From RGIG3013 sp045538935 (GTDB taxonomy: Bacteria; Bacillota; Clostridia; Oscillospirales; Acutalibacteraceae): a DNA stretch of 64,000 nucleotides. The position numbers were made by a program, and so were the translations under genes. The notes beneath the pieces were generated by a model. It was not told where the DNA came from. It saw only the letters and a list, made by a program, of their open reading frames with translations, and did not search any database. Location: contig JAZQEI010000022.1 in the NCBI GenBank assembly GCA_045538935.1, forward strand, positions 1 through 64,000, in the 5' to 3' direction. This document shows positions 34,212 through 42,363 of the stretch, piece after piece. Numbering within the stretch: the stretch's first letter is position 1; the number at the start of each line of letters is the position of its first letter.

Positions 34212-35528
34212 ATGAGCAAAATAATAGATTACTTGCAAGAAATTGATTTATTAGAGTATCAAAAGATTGATGATTATTTCTTTACAACTGATATTGATAC
34301 AATTAATACTCTAGTAGACCACATATCTACGCTAGCAAATGAAGATTGGACAATTTCGGAATATTCCCCCTATTCCTTTTCTCCATCAATGGATATTTCT
34401 GGGTTCGGTGGCTGTGTTGAAATAGGTTGTAAAATTAAAAGGGCTTCAACGTTTAGTAAATTTGCAAGTCTATATGGTGATACAATATATCTTATAATCA
34501 ATTCTATTGCAAATCCTCACTTTATTAATCCTGATATTAAAAATGAGGATAGTTATGACTATAGATACTCACTGATATGTGATTTTTCCCTAATTTCTTT
34601 ATATTCTGAACTAATTAAAAATCATATTGCTAAAATAATACCAACCCAATTAGGTGTTTGTCCAGACTGTTTTTTGCGCCATATAGGTAGTGAAACGGAT
34701 TTAACTGCATTAGAACCATTAGTAAATAAATATGCTTCAAAAGCAATTGTAAGTGTTGTAGAGTATGATAAAGATTTCAATGACTTTTGTGTTGAAATTA
34801 AGAATTTGCCTGAATTATTTCCTGATCATGACACATACATCAACATAAAAAACGAAAATGATTTATATAACGAACATTCCACATTGCCGAGCAAAGTTGA
34901 TGATTTTTCTTTCAAATATAAGTTAATTAAAAACCTTTTACACGAAGATTTTCTCACTTCAAAACTCGAAACTTTTACAAGCTCAATTTATAATTCGAAA
35001 TATATTACATCTAAGTTTTTACACAAGGACATTATTGATATTACCTCTAAAAGCACTCGTGGTTCTATTTTACTTCCAATGTTTGAAATGCCTTTTTTAG
35101 AACAACTTGATATTCCCACCGCTTTAAAATTGCGCGAAAGCGAATACCATGCGTTTAACGATTATAGAATTGCATTAGACAATGCAACCAAAGAATATGT
35201 TCGAATAAATCATGATACTCAGGCCAAGGAAATATATGACGATATTATATATCCTGCTTTTACTAAATTAGATGCAATGTTTGAACGTACTAAAAAAATG
35301 AACTTCTTAAAAAATGCTAGTGAATTGTTTATCACCTCAGCAGCTGTTACATTAGGTGTAATGAATTCCGTTATCCCTAAAAACGCGACAGCAATAATTA
35401 CCGCCTCTTGCGGAACAAAAGCATTAACCAAACTAGTTTCAGATGCAATTGAAAGAAAATTAAACGCAGGTAACGAGCTCGAAAAACAAGATTTCTATTT
35501 TTTATGGAAATTAAAAAGGAAAATGTGA
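34212..35528 (+). CDS. Orphan protein of unknown function (438 residues) in the tRNA-linked island
   Basis: I do not recognise this protein. It is predicted soluble, acidic and rich in Ile, Asn and Tyr. A CPDCF motif lies near residue 157. The second half has LKLRESEYHAFNDYRIALDN, then an alpha-helical stretch, and a small-residue hydrophobic segment (about 378-412, including SAAVTLGVMNSVIPKN and TAIITASCGTKAL) that could insert in a membrane or pack as a helical hairpin. The gene is more AT-rich than the core genes. TGTTATAAT (34171-34179) is a likely extended -10, with AAAGGA before the ATG. It stands alone between repeats R1 and R2, which suggests mobile cargo such as a defence or toxin-type gene; that is inference. 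Confidence 0.6.
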   Translation: MSKIIDYLQEIDLLEYQKIDDYFFTTDIDTINTLVDHISTLANEDWTISEYSPYSFSPSMDISGFGGCVEIGCKIKRASTFSKFASLYGDTIYLIINSIANPHFINPDIKNEDSYDYRYSLICDFSLISLYSELIKNHIAKIIPTQLGVCPDCFLRHIGSETDLTALEPLVNKYASKAIVSVVEYDKDFNDFCVEIKNLPELFPDHDTYINIKNENDLYNEHSTLPSKVDDFSFKYKLIKNLLHEDFLTSKLETFTSSIYNSKYITSKFLHKDIIDITSKSTRGSILLPMFEMPFLEQLDIPTALKLRESEYHAFNDYRIALDNATKEYVRINHDTQAKEIYDDIIYPAFTKLDAMFERTKKMNFLKNASELFITSAAVTLGVMNSVIPKNATAIITASCGTKALTKLVSDAIERKLNAGNELEKQDFYFLWKLKRKM

Positions 35529-35532
35529 ATAA

Positions 35533-35566
35533 CGAACACTGCCATAGAATTCCGTGGCGGTGTTCG
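35533..35566 (+). terminator. Terminator after the first orphan gene
   Basis: CGAACACTGCCA (35533-35544) pairs with TGGCGGTGTTCG (35555-35566), allowing one G-T pair, and is followed by TTTGTTT. Confidence 0.75.
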
Positions 35567-35950
35567 TTTGTTTATGATACTATTTCTAATTCAAGTGTTC
35601 CTTTTCTTTTTTATTTCAGTCTTCTTTTTCTTTATCATCTCAGCAAGAAATTCGAGGAGTCTTGAGTAGCAATTACCCTCATACAAGACCTTCGTACTGT
35701 TTTTGGCTGCGAAAAACCCGTTTTTATGCGGGTTTTTACGTGATTACTATAACGCTACTCCGACCATATCGAGTGTTCACAACCAACTTGAATGTTGGAA
35801 ATGGACACTCGATTTTTTATTTTTATTTTTGAGCAGGTTAATCCCTGCTCTTTTTATTACACACTTTTTTCAAAGCGCGTAACCTACTATGACACTTTCA
35901 CACTGTGCAAAAATGTCGGTGGGCTCAAAAGAGAAACTATTTCTTCTGCA
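35567..35950. other. Gap between the two orphan genes holding repeat R2 and a hairpin
   Basis: No convincing gene is present. The stretch contains R2 (35694-35766), the hairpin ATCGAGTGTTCA/TGGACACTCGAT (35768-35813) with an inner CCAAC/GTTGG stem and a T run, and the promoter of the next gene at its right end. Confidence 0.55.
35694..35766 (+). repeat. 73-bp repeat R2, right of the first orphan gene
   Basis: This is a diverged copy of R1 (about three quarters identical). It contains a strong hairpin AAAAACCCG/CGGGTTTTT (35713-35739) and ends in CTACTCCGACCA. A second terminator-like hairpin starts 2 bases later. R1 and R2 bracket one gene. Confidence 0.65.
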
Positions 35951-35979
35951 TTGAAAAATGAATGTTATGGTGCTATAAT
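35951..35979 (+). promoter_or_regulatory. Promoter of the zinc-ribbon nuclease gene
   Basis: TTGAAA (35951-35956) and TATAAT (35974-35979) are 17 bases apart, with TG one base before the -10 (extended form). Confidence 0.7.
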
Positions 35980-36017
35980 TGTTATAATAGTAAACTTTCA
36001 AAAGCGAGGTGAGCATT

Positions 36018-37778
36018 ATGGCAGAAAACAAAGAAAAACGATATGTGAGCGATAATGCTCAACTGATGACAGAATGGGATTGGGATGAAAATATAAAACA
36101 AAATCTTAACCCCGAAAAGCTCACGTTTGGGAGCGCAAAGAAGGCAAATTGGGTGTGTTCAAACGGACATAAGTGGGTGGCATCTATTTACCATCGTGCT
36201 TCGCGTGGTTCAAAATGTCCCTATTGCTCTAACAAAAGAATAATTCCTGGGTATAATGATTTACAATCGCAGCGGCCTGATTTAATGTCTGAATGGAATT
36301 TTGAGGAAAACACAATAGATCCTTCTACAATAGCGGTTAAATCAAATAAGGTTGCACATTGGATTTGTCCCAAAGGACATAAGTACAAAAAAACGGTATA
36401 TGCTCGTATTATGGGCGGGGATTGCCCAGTCTGTGCTCGAGCTAGAAGTACTTCTTTCCCTGAACAATGCTTTTTTTATTATGTAAAAAAGGTTTATCCC
36501 GATGCCATAAATAGCTATAGAGAGATTTTTGATAATGGCATGGAACTCGACATATATATTCCTTCTATCAGAACAGGAATTGAGTATGATGGCATTTTTT
36601 GGCACAACAGTAGCTCTTTATCCCGAGAAGAAAAAAAATACAAAATATGCAAAGAAAATCAAATTCGACTTTTCCGAATTAAGGAGGGGGATTTTGTAGA
36701 TTTTTCCAACACTGCAGATAGAGTTTGGTATATCCCCAAAAAGTGCGAATATCGTTTCTTAGATTTGCACATTGAAGAACTTCTCAATTTTTTAACTTTT
36801 TGGGCGGACACTATCCCTTCTGTTGATGTTAGGCGGGATAAGAATGAAATTCTGGAATATAAAACATTAAATTTAGAAGAATCTTTACTATTTCTATACC
36901 CACAAATAGCCCAAGAATGGCACCCGATACGCAACGGAAAACTTACGCCAGATTTATTTATCCCGGGTAGCACAGATATTGTTTGGTGGTTATGCCCTAA
37001 TTGTGGAAATGAATGGAAATCTTCCATTGTAAACAGAACAAAGGGTCACGGATGCAATGTCTGTGCTACCCACAAAAGGAAAATCACGAAGAAAAACACT
37101 CTAATATCTAAGCGAGGAAGCATAGATAAGGAGTGGTGTCTATTAGATTGGGACTATGAAAAAAATGAATATGGACCAGAGCACTATACTAATGGCAGTG
37201 GTGAGAAAGTGAGTTGGCACTGTCACATATGCGGACACAGGTGGAAAGCAACAATTTGCGATCGCACAAGAAACCACAAGAATGGCTGTCCATTATGCTC
37301 CGGTAAAACAATAGTTACCGGAATAAATGATTTACAAACTTTAAAGCCTGAGTTAATAAATGAGTGGGATTATACCTCCAATGTAGGAATTGACCCGAAG
37401 GAAATCGGTCGTGGAAGTCACTTGGTCGTATCGTGGATATGTAGCAAATGCAGCCATAAATGGGATTCTCGGATTAATAATAGAGCTAATGGTAAAGGTT
37501 GCCCTGAATGTGCCAAAAGACTTGTTTCGGAAAAAAAGAGGAATTTAGCAATCGAGAAAAATGGAACATTAGCTGATAATAATCCATTACTTGCCGCACA
37601 GTGGCATCTTACTAAAAACGGAAATTTGACTCCTAGCCAAATTACAGCTGGAAACGATTACAAGGCGTGGTGGTTATGTCCAATCTGTGGACATGAGTGG
37701 AGCGCTAGCGTTGGTAGCAGAAACAGAGGCGCAGGTTGCCCTCAATGTGCAAGACAAAAATATAAAAAAGATAATTGA
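36018..37778 (+). CDS. Multi-zinc-ribbon protein with a Vsr-like endonuclease domain
   Basis: This protein has about 586 residues. Two zinc ribbons (CSNGHKW...CPYC and CPKGHKY...CPVC, up to about 140) precede a Vsr/PD-(D/E)xK-like nuclease domain (about 145-235). That domain has SFPEQCFFYYVKKVYPDA, GMELDIYIPSIRTGIEYDG and FWH. Four more ribbons follow (CPNCGNEW, CHICGHRW, CSKCSHKW and CPICGHEW, each with a second CxxC). Such ribbons match the probable zinc-ribbon family PF14311, often in accessory regions near restriction or defence genes. A DNA-binding nuclease is likely; whether it is a defence effector is inference. ATG 36018 is preferred, as GTG 36009 overlaps the GAGGTG ribosome site. 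Confidence 0.75.
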   Translation: MAENKEKRYVSDNAQLMTEWDWDENIKQNLNPEKLTFGSAKKANWVCSNGHKWVASIYHRASRGSKCPYCSNKRIIPGYNDLQSQRPDLMSEWNFEENTIDPSTIAVKSNKVAHWICPKGHKYKKTVYARIMGGDCPVCARARSTSFPEQCFFYYVKKVYPDAINSYREIFDNGMELDIYIPSIRTGIEYDGIFWHNSSSLSREEKKYKICKENQIRLFRIKEGDFVDFSNTADRVWYIPKKCEYRFLDLHIEELLNFLTFWADTIPSVDVRRDKNEILEYKTLNLEESLLFLYPQIAQEWHPIRNGKLTPDLFIPGSTDIVWWLCPNCGNEWKSSIVNRTKGHGCNVCATHKRKITKKNTLISKRGSIDKEWCLLDWDYEKNEYGPEHYTNGSGEKVSWHCHICGHRWKATICDRTRNHKNGCPLCSGKTIVTGINDLQTLKPELINEWDYTSNVGIDPKEIGRGSHLVVSWICSKCSHKWDSRINNRANGKGCPECAKRLVSEKKRNLAIEKNGTLADNNPLLAAQWHLTKNGNLTPSQITAGNDYKAWWLCPICGHEWSASVGSRNRGAGCPQCARQKYKKDN

Positions 37779-37798
37779 AGTTGGTTATGAACAATTGC

Positions 37799-37868
37799 AC
37801 CAAAAAACAGTTACAACCTTTAGGTTGTGGCTGTTTTTTTATTTATGTTGCAGGACGAGAAGCGACCT
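37799..37868 (+). repeat. 70-bp direct repeat flanking the island, right copy
   Basis: This matches 33604-33673 base for base apart from about ten substitutions. It consists of ACCA, a hairpin (arms 37806-37819 and 37822-37835), a T run, then CAGGACGAGAAGCGACCT. The hairpin would also end the nuclease transcript. No tRNA sequence precedes this copy except the CCA. Confidence 0.75.
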
Positions 37869-37917
37869 CAAAGTTCTGTGAGTAAAACAAATCCTGTTTC
37901 GTTTAATAAATAATATT

Positions 37918-37948
37918 AAAACCGCCGAAGTTTATCTTCGGCGGTTTT
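37918..37948. terminator. Strong terminator at the right edge of the island
   Basis: AAAACCGCCGAAG-type arms (13 bp, 37918-37930 and 37936-37948) around TTTAT are flanked by A and T runs. It serves the leftward flavin-reductase-like gene. Confidence 0.85.
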
Positions 37949-37953
37949 TGTTT

Positions 37954-38880
37954 TTATTTCTTATTCTTTTCTTTTGAACGTTTATCGTTAATTATTTGCA
38001 TATGCTCGGCAGTGATTAACTCAACCGAGTTTTCTTTTGCCCAATCAACACAGCCCCTTAATACAAGCGGCAGAAACACGCGAGGAACGGCAAGAACAGT
38101 TTTTAGCGCATCGTCGGTAAATTTAACCTTGTCGTCAACACGGTCTGCGGCATAACGAACCGATTCTAAACTCGCCTGGCGCATTTGCAAAAGTTCAGCT
38201 CTCATTCTACGCTTTCTGTGGAACCAGAAGTTTTTACTGTCGCGATAACCGTAATCTACAGGAAGAGCAGGAAAATCCTTTGCTCTAACACCGTTTATAA
38301 TAGCATCACTATATTTTTTCTTCATTAAAATTTTATCTATTTTAAGTATAAAATGAGCTCCGAATTTGCTTGTTATTCCGTTGAAATCATGATACGGAGG
38401 TTCGTAACCGTTAAGTTCACCGGGCATATCTTTATCGGCACCATCAAGCTCACGCACCCAAGTGCACTCAATAGCTTCGATAGCATCGGTAAGCACCATA
38501 GGACGAGCTTCGCCCGTTTCTTCCTCAAGTAAACTTTTTTCAAGTTTAAATTTACATTTAGGCATCTTCTCGCTAGGTTTATCGCCCGGCCAAGAAAGTT
38601 TTACCGCTTCTTTAAATGTTTTGGGGTTATCATCAATAAAATTAAGGGTACATTTTCCGTTGCGCAGAATATTTTGCGCTGTGTTTGAAGAATTACGACA
38701 GCAAAGCAACATAGCATAGTAATCCTTACCGGCAACATAATACGGTTGAACCAGCGAATACGGACCAAGATTTGTAGTTAAGTCTTCACAAAGCGTACTG
38801 ATAATAACGGTTGGCATTGGAAAGAAAAGTGAAGTCTGATAAAAATTATCTACTATTCTTAAATTTTCAAAACTGCTCAT
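37954..38880 (-). CDS. Flavin reductase-like (FMN-binding split barrel) protein
   Basis: This 308-residue protein has an N-terminal half like the DIM6/NTAB flavin reductases, with PMPTVIISTLCEDLTTNLGPYS, YAMLLCCRNSSNTAQNI and FTASLN-like core strands. The family binds FMN and reduces flavins or acts on small substrates. The C-terminal 100 residues are an extra basic helical region with LQMRQASLESVRYAADR, not part of the standard fold. It stands alone, so its substrate is unknown. Confidence 0.75.
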   Translation of the reverse strand: MSSFENLRIVDNFYQTSLFFPMPTVIISTLCEDLTTNLGPYSLVQPYYVAGKDYYAMLLCCRNSSNTAQNILRNGKCTLNFIDDNPKTFKEAVKLSWPGDKPSEKMPKCKFKLEKSLLEEETGEARPMVLTDAIEAIECTWVRELDGADKDMPGELNGYEPPYHDFNGITSKFGAHFILKIDKILMKKKYSDAIINGVRAKDFPALPVDYGYRDSKNFWFHRKRRMRAELLQMRQASLESVRYAADRVDDKVKFTDDALKTVLAVPRVFLPLVLRGCVDWAKENSVELITAEHMQIINDKRSKEKNKK

Positions 38881-39020
38881 AAATCTTATCTCCTAGTTTT
38901 TTTATTATTATATCATTGTTTAAAACTTTTCTCAATCTCTTTTTCTTTACTGATATTGTCACCAATTAATTGGTACTGGTAAAAGCAATTAAACCCGACG
39001 AAAGCTCATCGGGTTTAATG

Positions 39021-40073
39021 TTAATTGCAGTACACTTCTATTGACTTACTAATAAATTCGGCTGTACCACTGCCATGCTTATCAATATTGTTTTTAAAGC
39101 GTTGATCGGCAACGTACATTTTGCCAAGGCCTGCAAGAATTTCTTTTGTGCAAGTATAGTAATTGGCGGTGATGTAATTTTGCAGTTCTTTTACAAGCGT
39201 TTGAGCCTTTTCTGAGTTGACCGCGTAACCGTTTTTCTTGCACTCGGCAAACTTAGCAATAACTTCATTAAGACCATCGTTTACCTCTTGCCATTTATCT
39301 TTATTGTAATCGGCGGTTTTTTCGATGTGTTCTTTATAGGCATCGGTGTTCCCGAAGCGTTGTTTTACTTCTAAATTATAACTCTTTTTATAATTCATTA
39401 CTAGAACTCCGTCTTTAGTATAAGAATCAATAAGTTCAAAATCTTGGGCTGTACCGTCCATAAATAGTGGTTTGTCACCCTTATCTGCGACAATAGGCGC
39501 TACAACTATACTTAACTCGTCTATAACATTCGCACGCTGAAATGCGCCGTTTATAATGCTTCCACCCTCTAACAGCAAGGTTTCTATTCCTACTATGTTT
39601 TTGAGTTTAAAAAGTGCGAGTTCAACGTCAATTTTATCATCGCCCGCAAATATGTACGGTATTTTCATTTCTTCAAGGTAGCCGAGGTAACGCTCGTCGA
39701 CATTTTCGGATAATACCTCAATAATTTGTGCGCCGTCATAACCGGGGTCGCCGTCTGGGTCGATAATTTTATTAGATTTCCAACCGAGTTTACCATTAGT
39801 ATCAAAAGCAACCGCATAAAAGCCTGTTAAATTATCGGGTATAAAATCGGTCTTTTCTTTTGGCTCATACCCACTCAAATTGGGATAGTATCCGCCTGTG
39901 AAACTGCTCTCCATAGTAACGCGACCGCAAATAAAGCCGTTTGATTTTAAATTGCGGTTGATTTCGTAATACATTTCACACGCTTTTGCACTCGAGGGAC
40001 TACTTAAAAACTCGCCCGTAACCTTACCGTCAATTGAGGTTACCATATGGCAGATTATGTATGGTCTGTTCAT
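39021..40073 (-). CDS. RibD-C (DHFR-like) reductase fused to a TipAS ligand-binding domain
   Basis: Residues about 1-225 form a RibD C-terminal/DHFR-like reductase domain with HMVTSIDGKVTGEF, GRVTMES, and LLLEGGSIINGAF (NADPH-binding). Residues about 235-350 look like a TipAS domain: EVKQRFGNTDAYKEH, a long helix, then LGKMYVADQRFKNNIDKHG and IEVYCN. TipAS normally binds thiopeptide-like antibiotics at the end of MerR regulators. Here no DNA-binding part exists. ATG 40073 is preferred, with GGTGA before it; the upstream TTG lies in the previous gene. A role in binding or reducing a small molecule is plausible but unproven. Confidence 0.8.
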   Translation of the reverse strand: MNRPYIICHMVTSIDGKVTGEFLSSPSSAKACEMYYEINRNLKSNGFICGRVTMESSFTGGYYPNLSGYEPKEKTDFIPDNLTGFYAVAFDTNGKLGWKSNKIIDPDGDPGYDGAQIIEVLSENVDERYLGYLEEMKIPYIFAGDDKIDVELALFKLKNIVGIETLLLEGGSIINGAFQRANVIDELSIVVAPIVADKGDKPLFMDGTAQDFELIDSYTKDGVLVMNYKKSYNLEVKQRFGNTDAYKEHIEKTADYNKDKWQEVNDGLNEVIAKFAECKKNGYAVNSEKAQTLVKELQNYITANYYTCTKEILAGLGKMYVADQRFKNNIDKHGSGTAEFISKSIEVYCN

Positions 40074-40086
40074 AAAATCACCATTA

Positions 40087-40413
40087 TCAGTCAAGTATTA
40101 CCGACTTTTTCTTACCGTTTTTGTTTTTGGGATATTCACGTATTCTTACAATAAAATCAAAGTTTACAGCTTCTAAAGCGCCTGATTTTTCAATCAAAAT
40201 TCCGCCCTCGTTAACTTCTTTGATTATTCCTGTAAACTGTGAATTAAAGGTGTAAATAATACATTCCTTATTTAAAAATTTTTGTGCAAGTTCAAACATT
40301 TCGCTATCCTCCGTTTTCCTTTTTTTAATTATATTTTTTAAAACTGCTTTTTCATTTCGCCGTGTTATAAAGATAATTATAAGCAGTAGAAATATTGGGA
40401 TATAAGAACTCAT
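40087..40413 (-). CDS. Small membrane-anchored DUF6897-like protein
   Basis: This 108-residue protein has one N-terminal hydrophobic helix (about 4-17). The soluble part, FLNKECIIYTFNSQFTGIIK, then VNEGGILIEKSG and AVNFDFIVRIREYP, looks like the small Firmicutes family DUF6897 and may adopt an Sm-like barrel; the fold is a guess. It ends with a basic tail. Function is unknown. It lies between the PAS gene and the RibD-TipAS gene, 2 bp after the former. Confidence 0.55.
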   Translation of the reverse strand: MSSYIPIFLLLIIIFITRRNEKAVLKNIIKKRKTEDSEMFELAQKFLNKECIIYTFNSQFTGIIKEVNEGGILIEKSGALEAVNFDFIVRIREYPKNKNGKKKSVILD

Positions 40414-40415
40414 TT

Positions 40416-40784
40416 TTATCCCCCTATTTCTGCGTATAGCGACTTGGTTTCTTGATTACGGTATTCGTGCTTTTCGTAATAGCCGATAAGTGTGCCGTTA
40501 TCGTCACGCAGAGCGACCATATAAACGTCTTTATTTTCTTTATCGTTGCGCGAAGTGTAAACTATGTTATTATCCTTGCTCTCGGCAAACCAAGCGACTA
40601 CGCGGTCAATTTTTGCGTTAGAATCGTTATTATGGCAAGCCTTTAGGCTTTTGCCAGTAATGTCGGTATGATAACGCGAAATAGATGCGGGGTTCATATA
40701 TACTACAGTATGCTCTAAATTGCAAATCACAACGGGAGCTTTATCGGAATCTATTACGCTTTTAAAAAATAAGTTTATATCCAT
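40416..40784 (-). CDS. Single PAS-domain protein
   Basis: This 122-residue protein consists almost only of a PAS fold: VVICNLEHTVVYMNPASISRY, then GKSLKACHN and VYMVALRDDNGTLIGYYEKHEYRN. PAS domains bind flavin, haem or small ligands. No output domain is attached, so it may act through a partner or bind its cofactor in metabolism. Confidence 0.7.
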   Translation of the reverse strand: MDINLFFKSVIDSDKAPVVICNLEHTVVYMNPASISRYHTDITGKSLKACHNNDSNAKIDRVVAWFAESKDNNIVYTSRNDKENKDVYMVALRDDNGTLIGYYEKHEYRNQETKSLYAEIGG

Positions 40785-40802
40785 TTTTTCTCCTTGTGCT
40801 TT

Positions 40803-41675
40803 TTAGCGTTTTGACAAACTACAATCATTATGAATTCGCTCTAGTTTTTCGTTCGCGGCCATAACCGAAATAATTGTTTTAACAAGACGATCAAGTTCGG
40901 AATTTTCGGTATAATCGGCGGGTGCATAATATTTTATTCTGCCATCACGCATCATTTTATGCACTTTTGTTTTATCTTTGTTATTTGGATCAAAAACGCC
41001 TATGGAATGACCATTGTAAGAATTTATAAGCTTCATACACGGAATATCGGTAGCGCTATCGCCTATATAAATCATATTTTTAAACGGCACTCTAAACTCA
41101 TCGGGTTGCATAGAATCGTTGACAGACTCATCACTTACATCTAAAGCGCCCTTGCTTATTCTAAACAAAAACTGTGTTTTATTGGTAAAATTTATTACCT
41201 GTGCGGGCCATAAAGCCTCACCATTTTCATCATAGTAAAAAGAACTGGCATAAATGCATTTAAATACGTTTTGTTTCGCAAGGACGGTGCCGTTTATCAT
41301 CTCTTTTAATCCGCACGATATAATATAGTGCTCTACATTTACGCCTTGCTCTTTGCCGTACTCATTTATTCTGTCAAACCAACTATCAACACCACTGAAA
41401 AGGCTAACCTTTTCGCCATAATTTTGCAAGGTTTCTTTGGTAAACCGTAATTTACCGTGAGCTTTTTGAATCATTTTATACATATAGGCAAGATTTGTAT
41501 CCATTTGGTTTTCTTTGGCAAACTCGTTTGTTTCACGCCAAAAAGCATCAACATCATAGCCCACCGACTGTATATAGCCTTGAGCTTGCATATCATCAGG
41601 AGATAAAGTTTTGTCAAAATCGTAGCAAATAGCAACTATTGGAATGTTTTGGTTTGTATCTTTGTTATTACTCAT
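40803..41675 (-). CDS. HAD-family hydrolase
   Basis: This 290-residue cytoplasmic phosphatase of the haloacid dehalogenase superfamily has motif I YDFDKTLSPDD, a cap region (about 40-90), a later Lys in NFTNKTQFLF, and motif IV MIYIGDSATDIPCMKLI. The substrate is unknown. It heads a compact leftward cluster with the PAS, DUF6897-like and RibD-TipAS genes (gaps of 2-18 bp or less). Confidence 0.8.
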   Translation of the reverse strand: MSNNKDTNQNIPIVAICYDFDKTLSPDDMQAQGYIQSVGYDVDAFWRETNEFAKENQMDTNLAYMYKMIQKAHGKLRFTKETLQNYGEKVSLFSGVDSWFDRINEYGKEQGVNVEHYIISCGLKEMINGTVLAKQNVFKCIYASSFYYDENGEALWPAQVINFTNKTQFLFRISKGALDVSDESVNDSMQPDEFRVPFKNMIYIGDSATDIPCMKLINSYNGHSIGVFDPNNKDKTKVHKMMRDGRIKYYAPADYTENSELDRLVKTIISVMAANEKLERIHNDCSLSKR

Positions 41676-41765
41676 TTTTTGCCTCTTAAATCATTTGTTT
41701 TTTACATTATATTATTAACCTATATATTTTTCAATATTTTTCGACTTTAACCCCATAAAACCCAC

Positions 41766-41794
41766 TTGAAAACTTGATACACTTAATATATAAT
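41766..41794 (+). promoter_or_regulatory. Promoter upstream of the zinc-ribbon membrane protein
   Basis: TTGAAA (41766-41771) and TATAAT (41789-41794) are separated by 17 bases and lie 35 bp before the ATG at 41829. Confidence 0.65.
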
Positions 41795-41828
41795 TATTAT
41801 GTATAAATATATAAAAGGAGTGTTTTAT

Positions 41829-42335
41829 ATGTACAAATGTCCAAATTGCGATTTTAAAACATCAGATGTTGTAAATTACTGCCCTCAATGTGGCTCTAAA
41901 ACAGTTTTTGAAGAGCCGGCGAATGTCCCTGCTCCCACAGAACAAATTACATATGCCGAGCCGGTTAATACAGTAATAGTAGAACCCGCTCCCGTTAAAA
42001 GAGTACACCTAGCTAAGAAAATAGTAGGTATGTCTTTGTCTGCAGGGGCATTTATATTCGCTATTATAGCTACTCTTTATACCACTATATTCTCTGTGGT
42101 AGACGGCACTGCAGGATTCATTTTTGGTATAGTATACGCCATAATGGGTCTTCCGCCCGCAATTGTAGGGCTAACAATGTCTAAGAATAACGCTAATAAC
42201 GGTGACACCTCTGTGTTTAGTCGTTTGGGCAAAATTTTTGGTATAATAAGCATAGTTTTATTAGGAATTGGATTTACCGTAGGCCTTTTGTCTGTTGGCG
42301 CAGGTCACAGCTTATTCGGTTACGATTACCATTAA
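41829..42335 (+). CDS. Zinc-ribbon membrane protein
   Basis: This 168-residue protein begins with a zinc ribbon (CPNCDFKTSDVVNYCPQCGSK). A proline-rich linker follows (about 30-55). Three hydrophobic helices come next (about 62-85, 92-112 and 133-155). ATG 41829 has AAGGAG at good spacing; the earlier ATG at 41799 has none. The family is widespread and uncharacterised. It lies 28 bp before the acyl-ligase gene and might be cotranscribed. Confidence 0.65.
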   Translation: MYKCPNCDFKTSDVVNYCPQCGSKTVFEEPANVPAPTEQITYAEPVNTVIVEPAPVKRVHLAKKIVGMSLSAGAFIFAIIATLYTTIFSVVDGTAGFIFGIVYAIMGLPPAIVGLTMSKNNANNGDTSVFSRLGKIFGIISIVLLGIGFTVGLLSVGAGHSLFGYDYH

Positions 42336-42363
42336 TAAAAATATTTTTACGGACGACGGTTAA

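Noticed and set aside
33399..37868. A CRISPR array or integron cassette array made from the repeats.
   Set aside because: The repeats are irregularly spaced, differ in length and sequence, and no cas or integron integrase gene is present.
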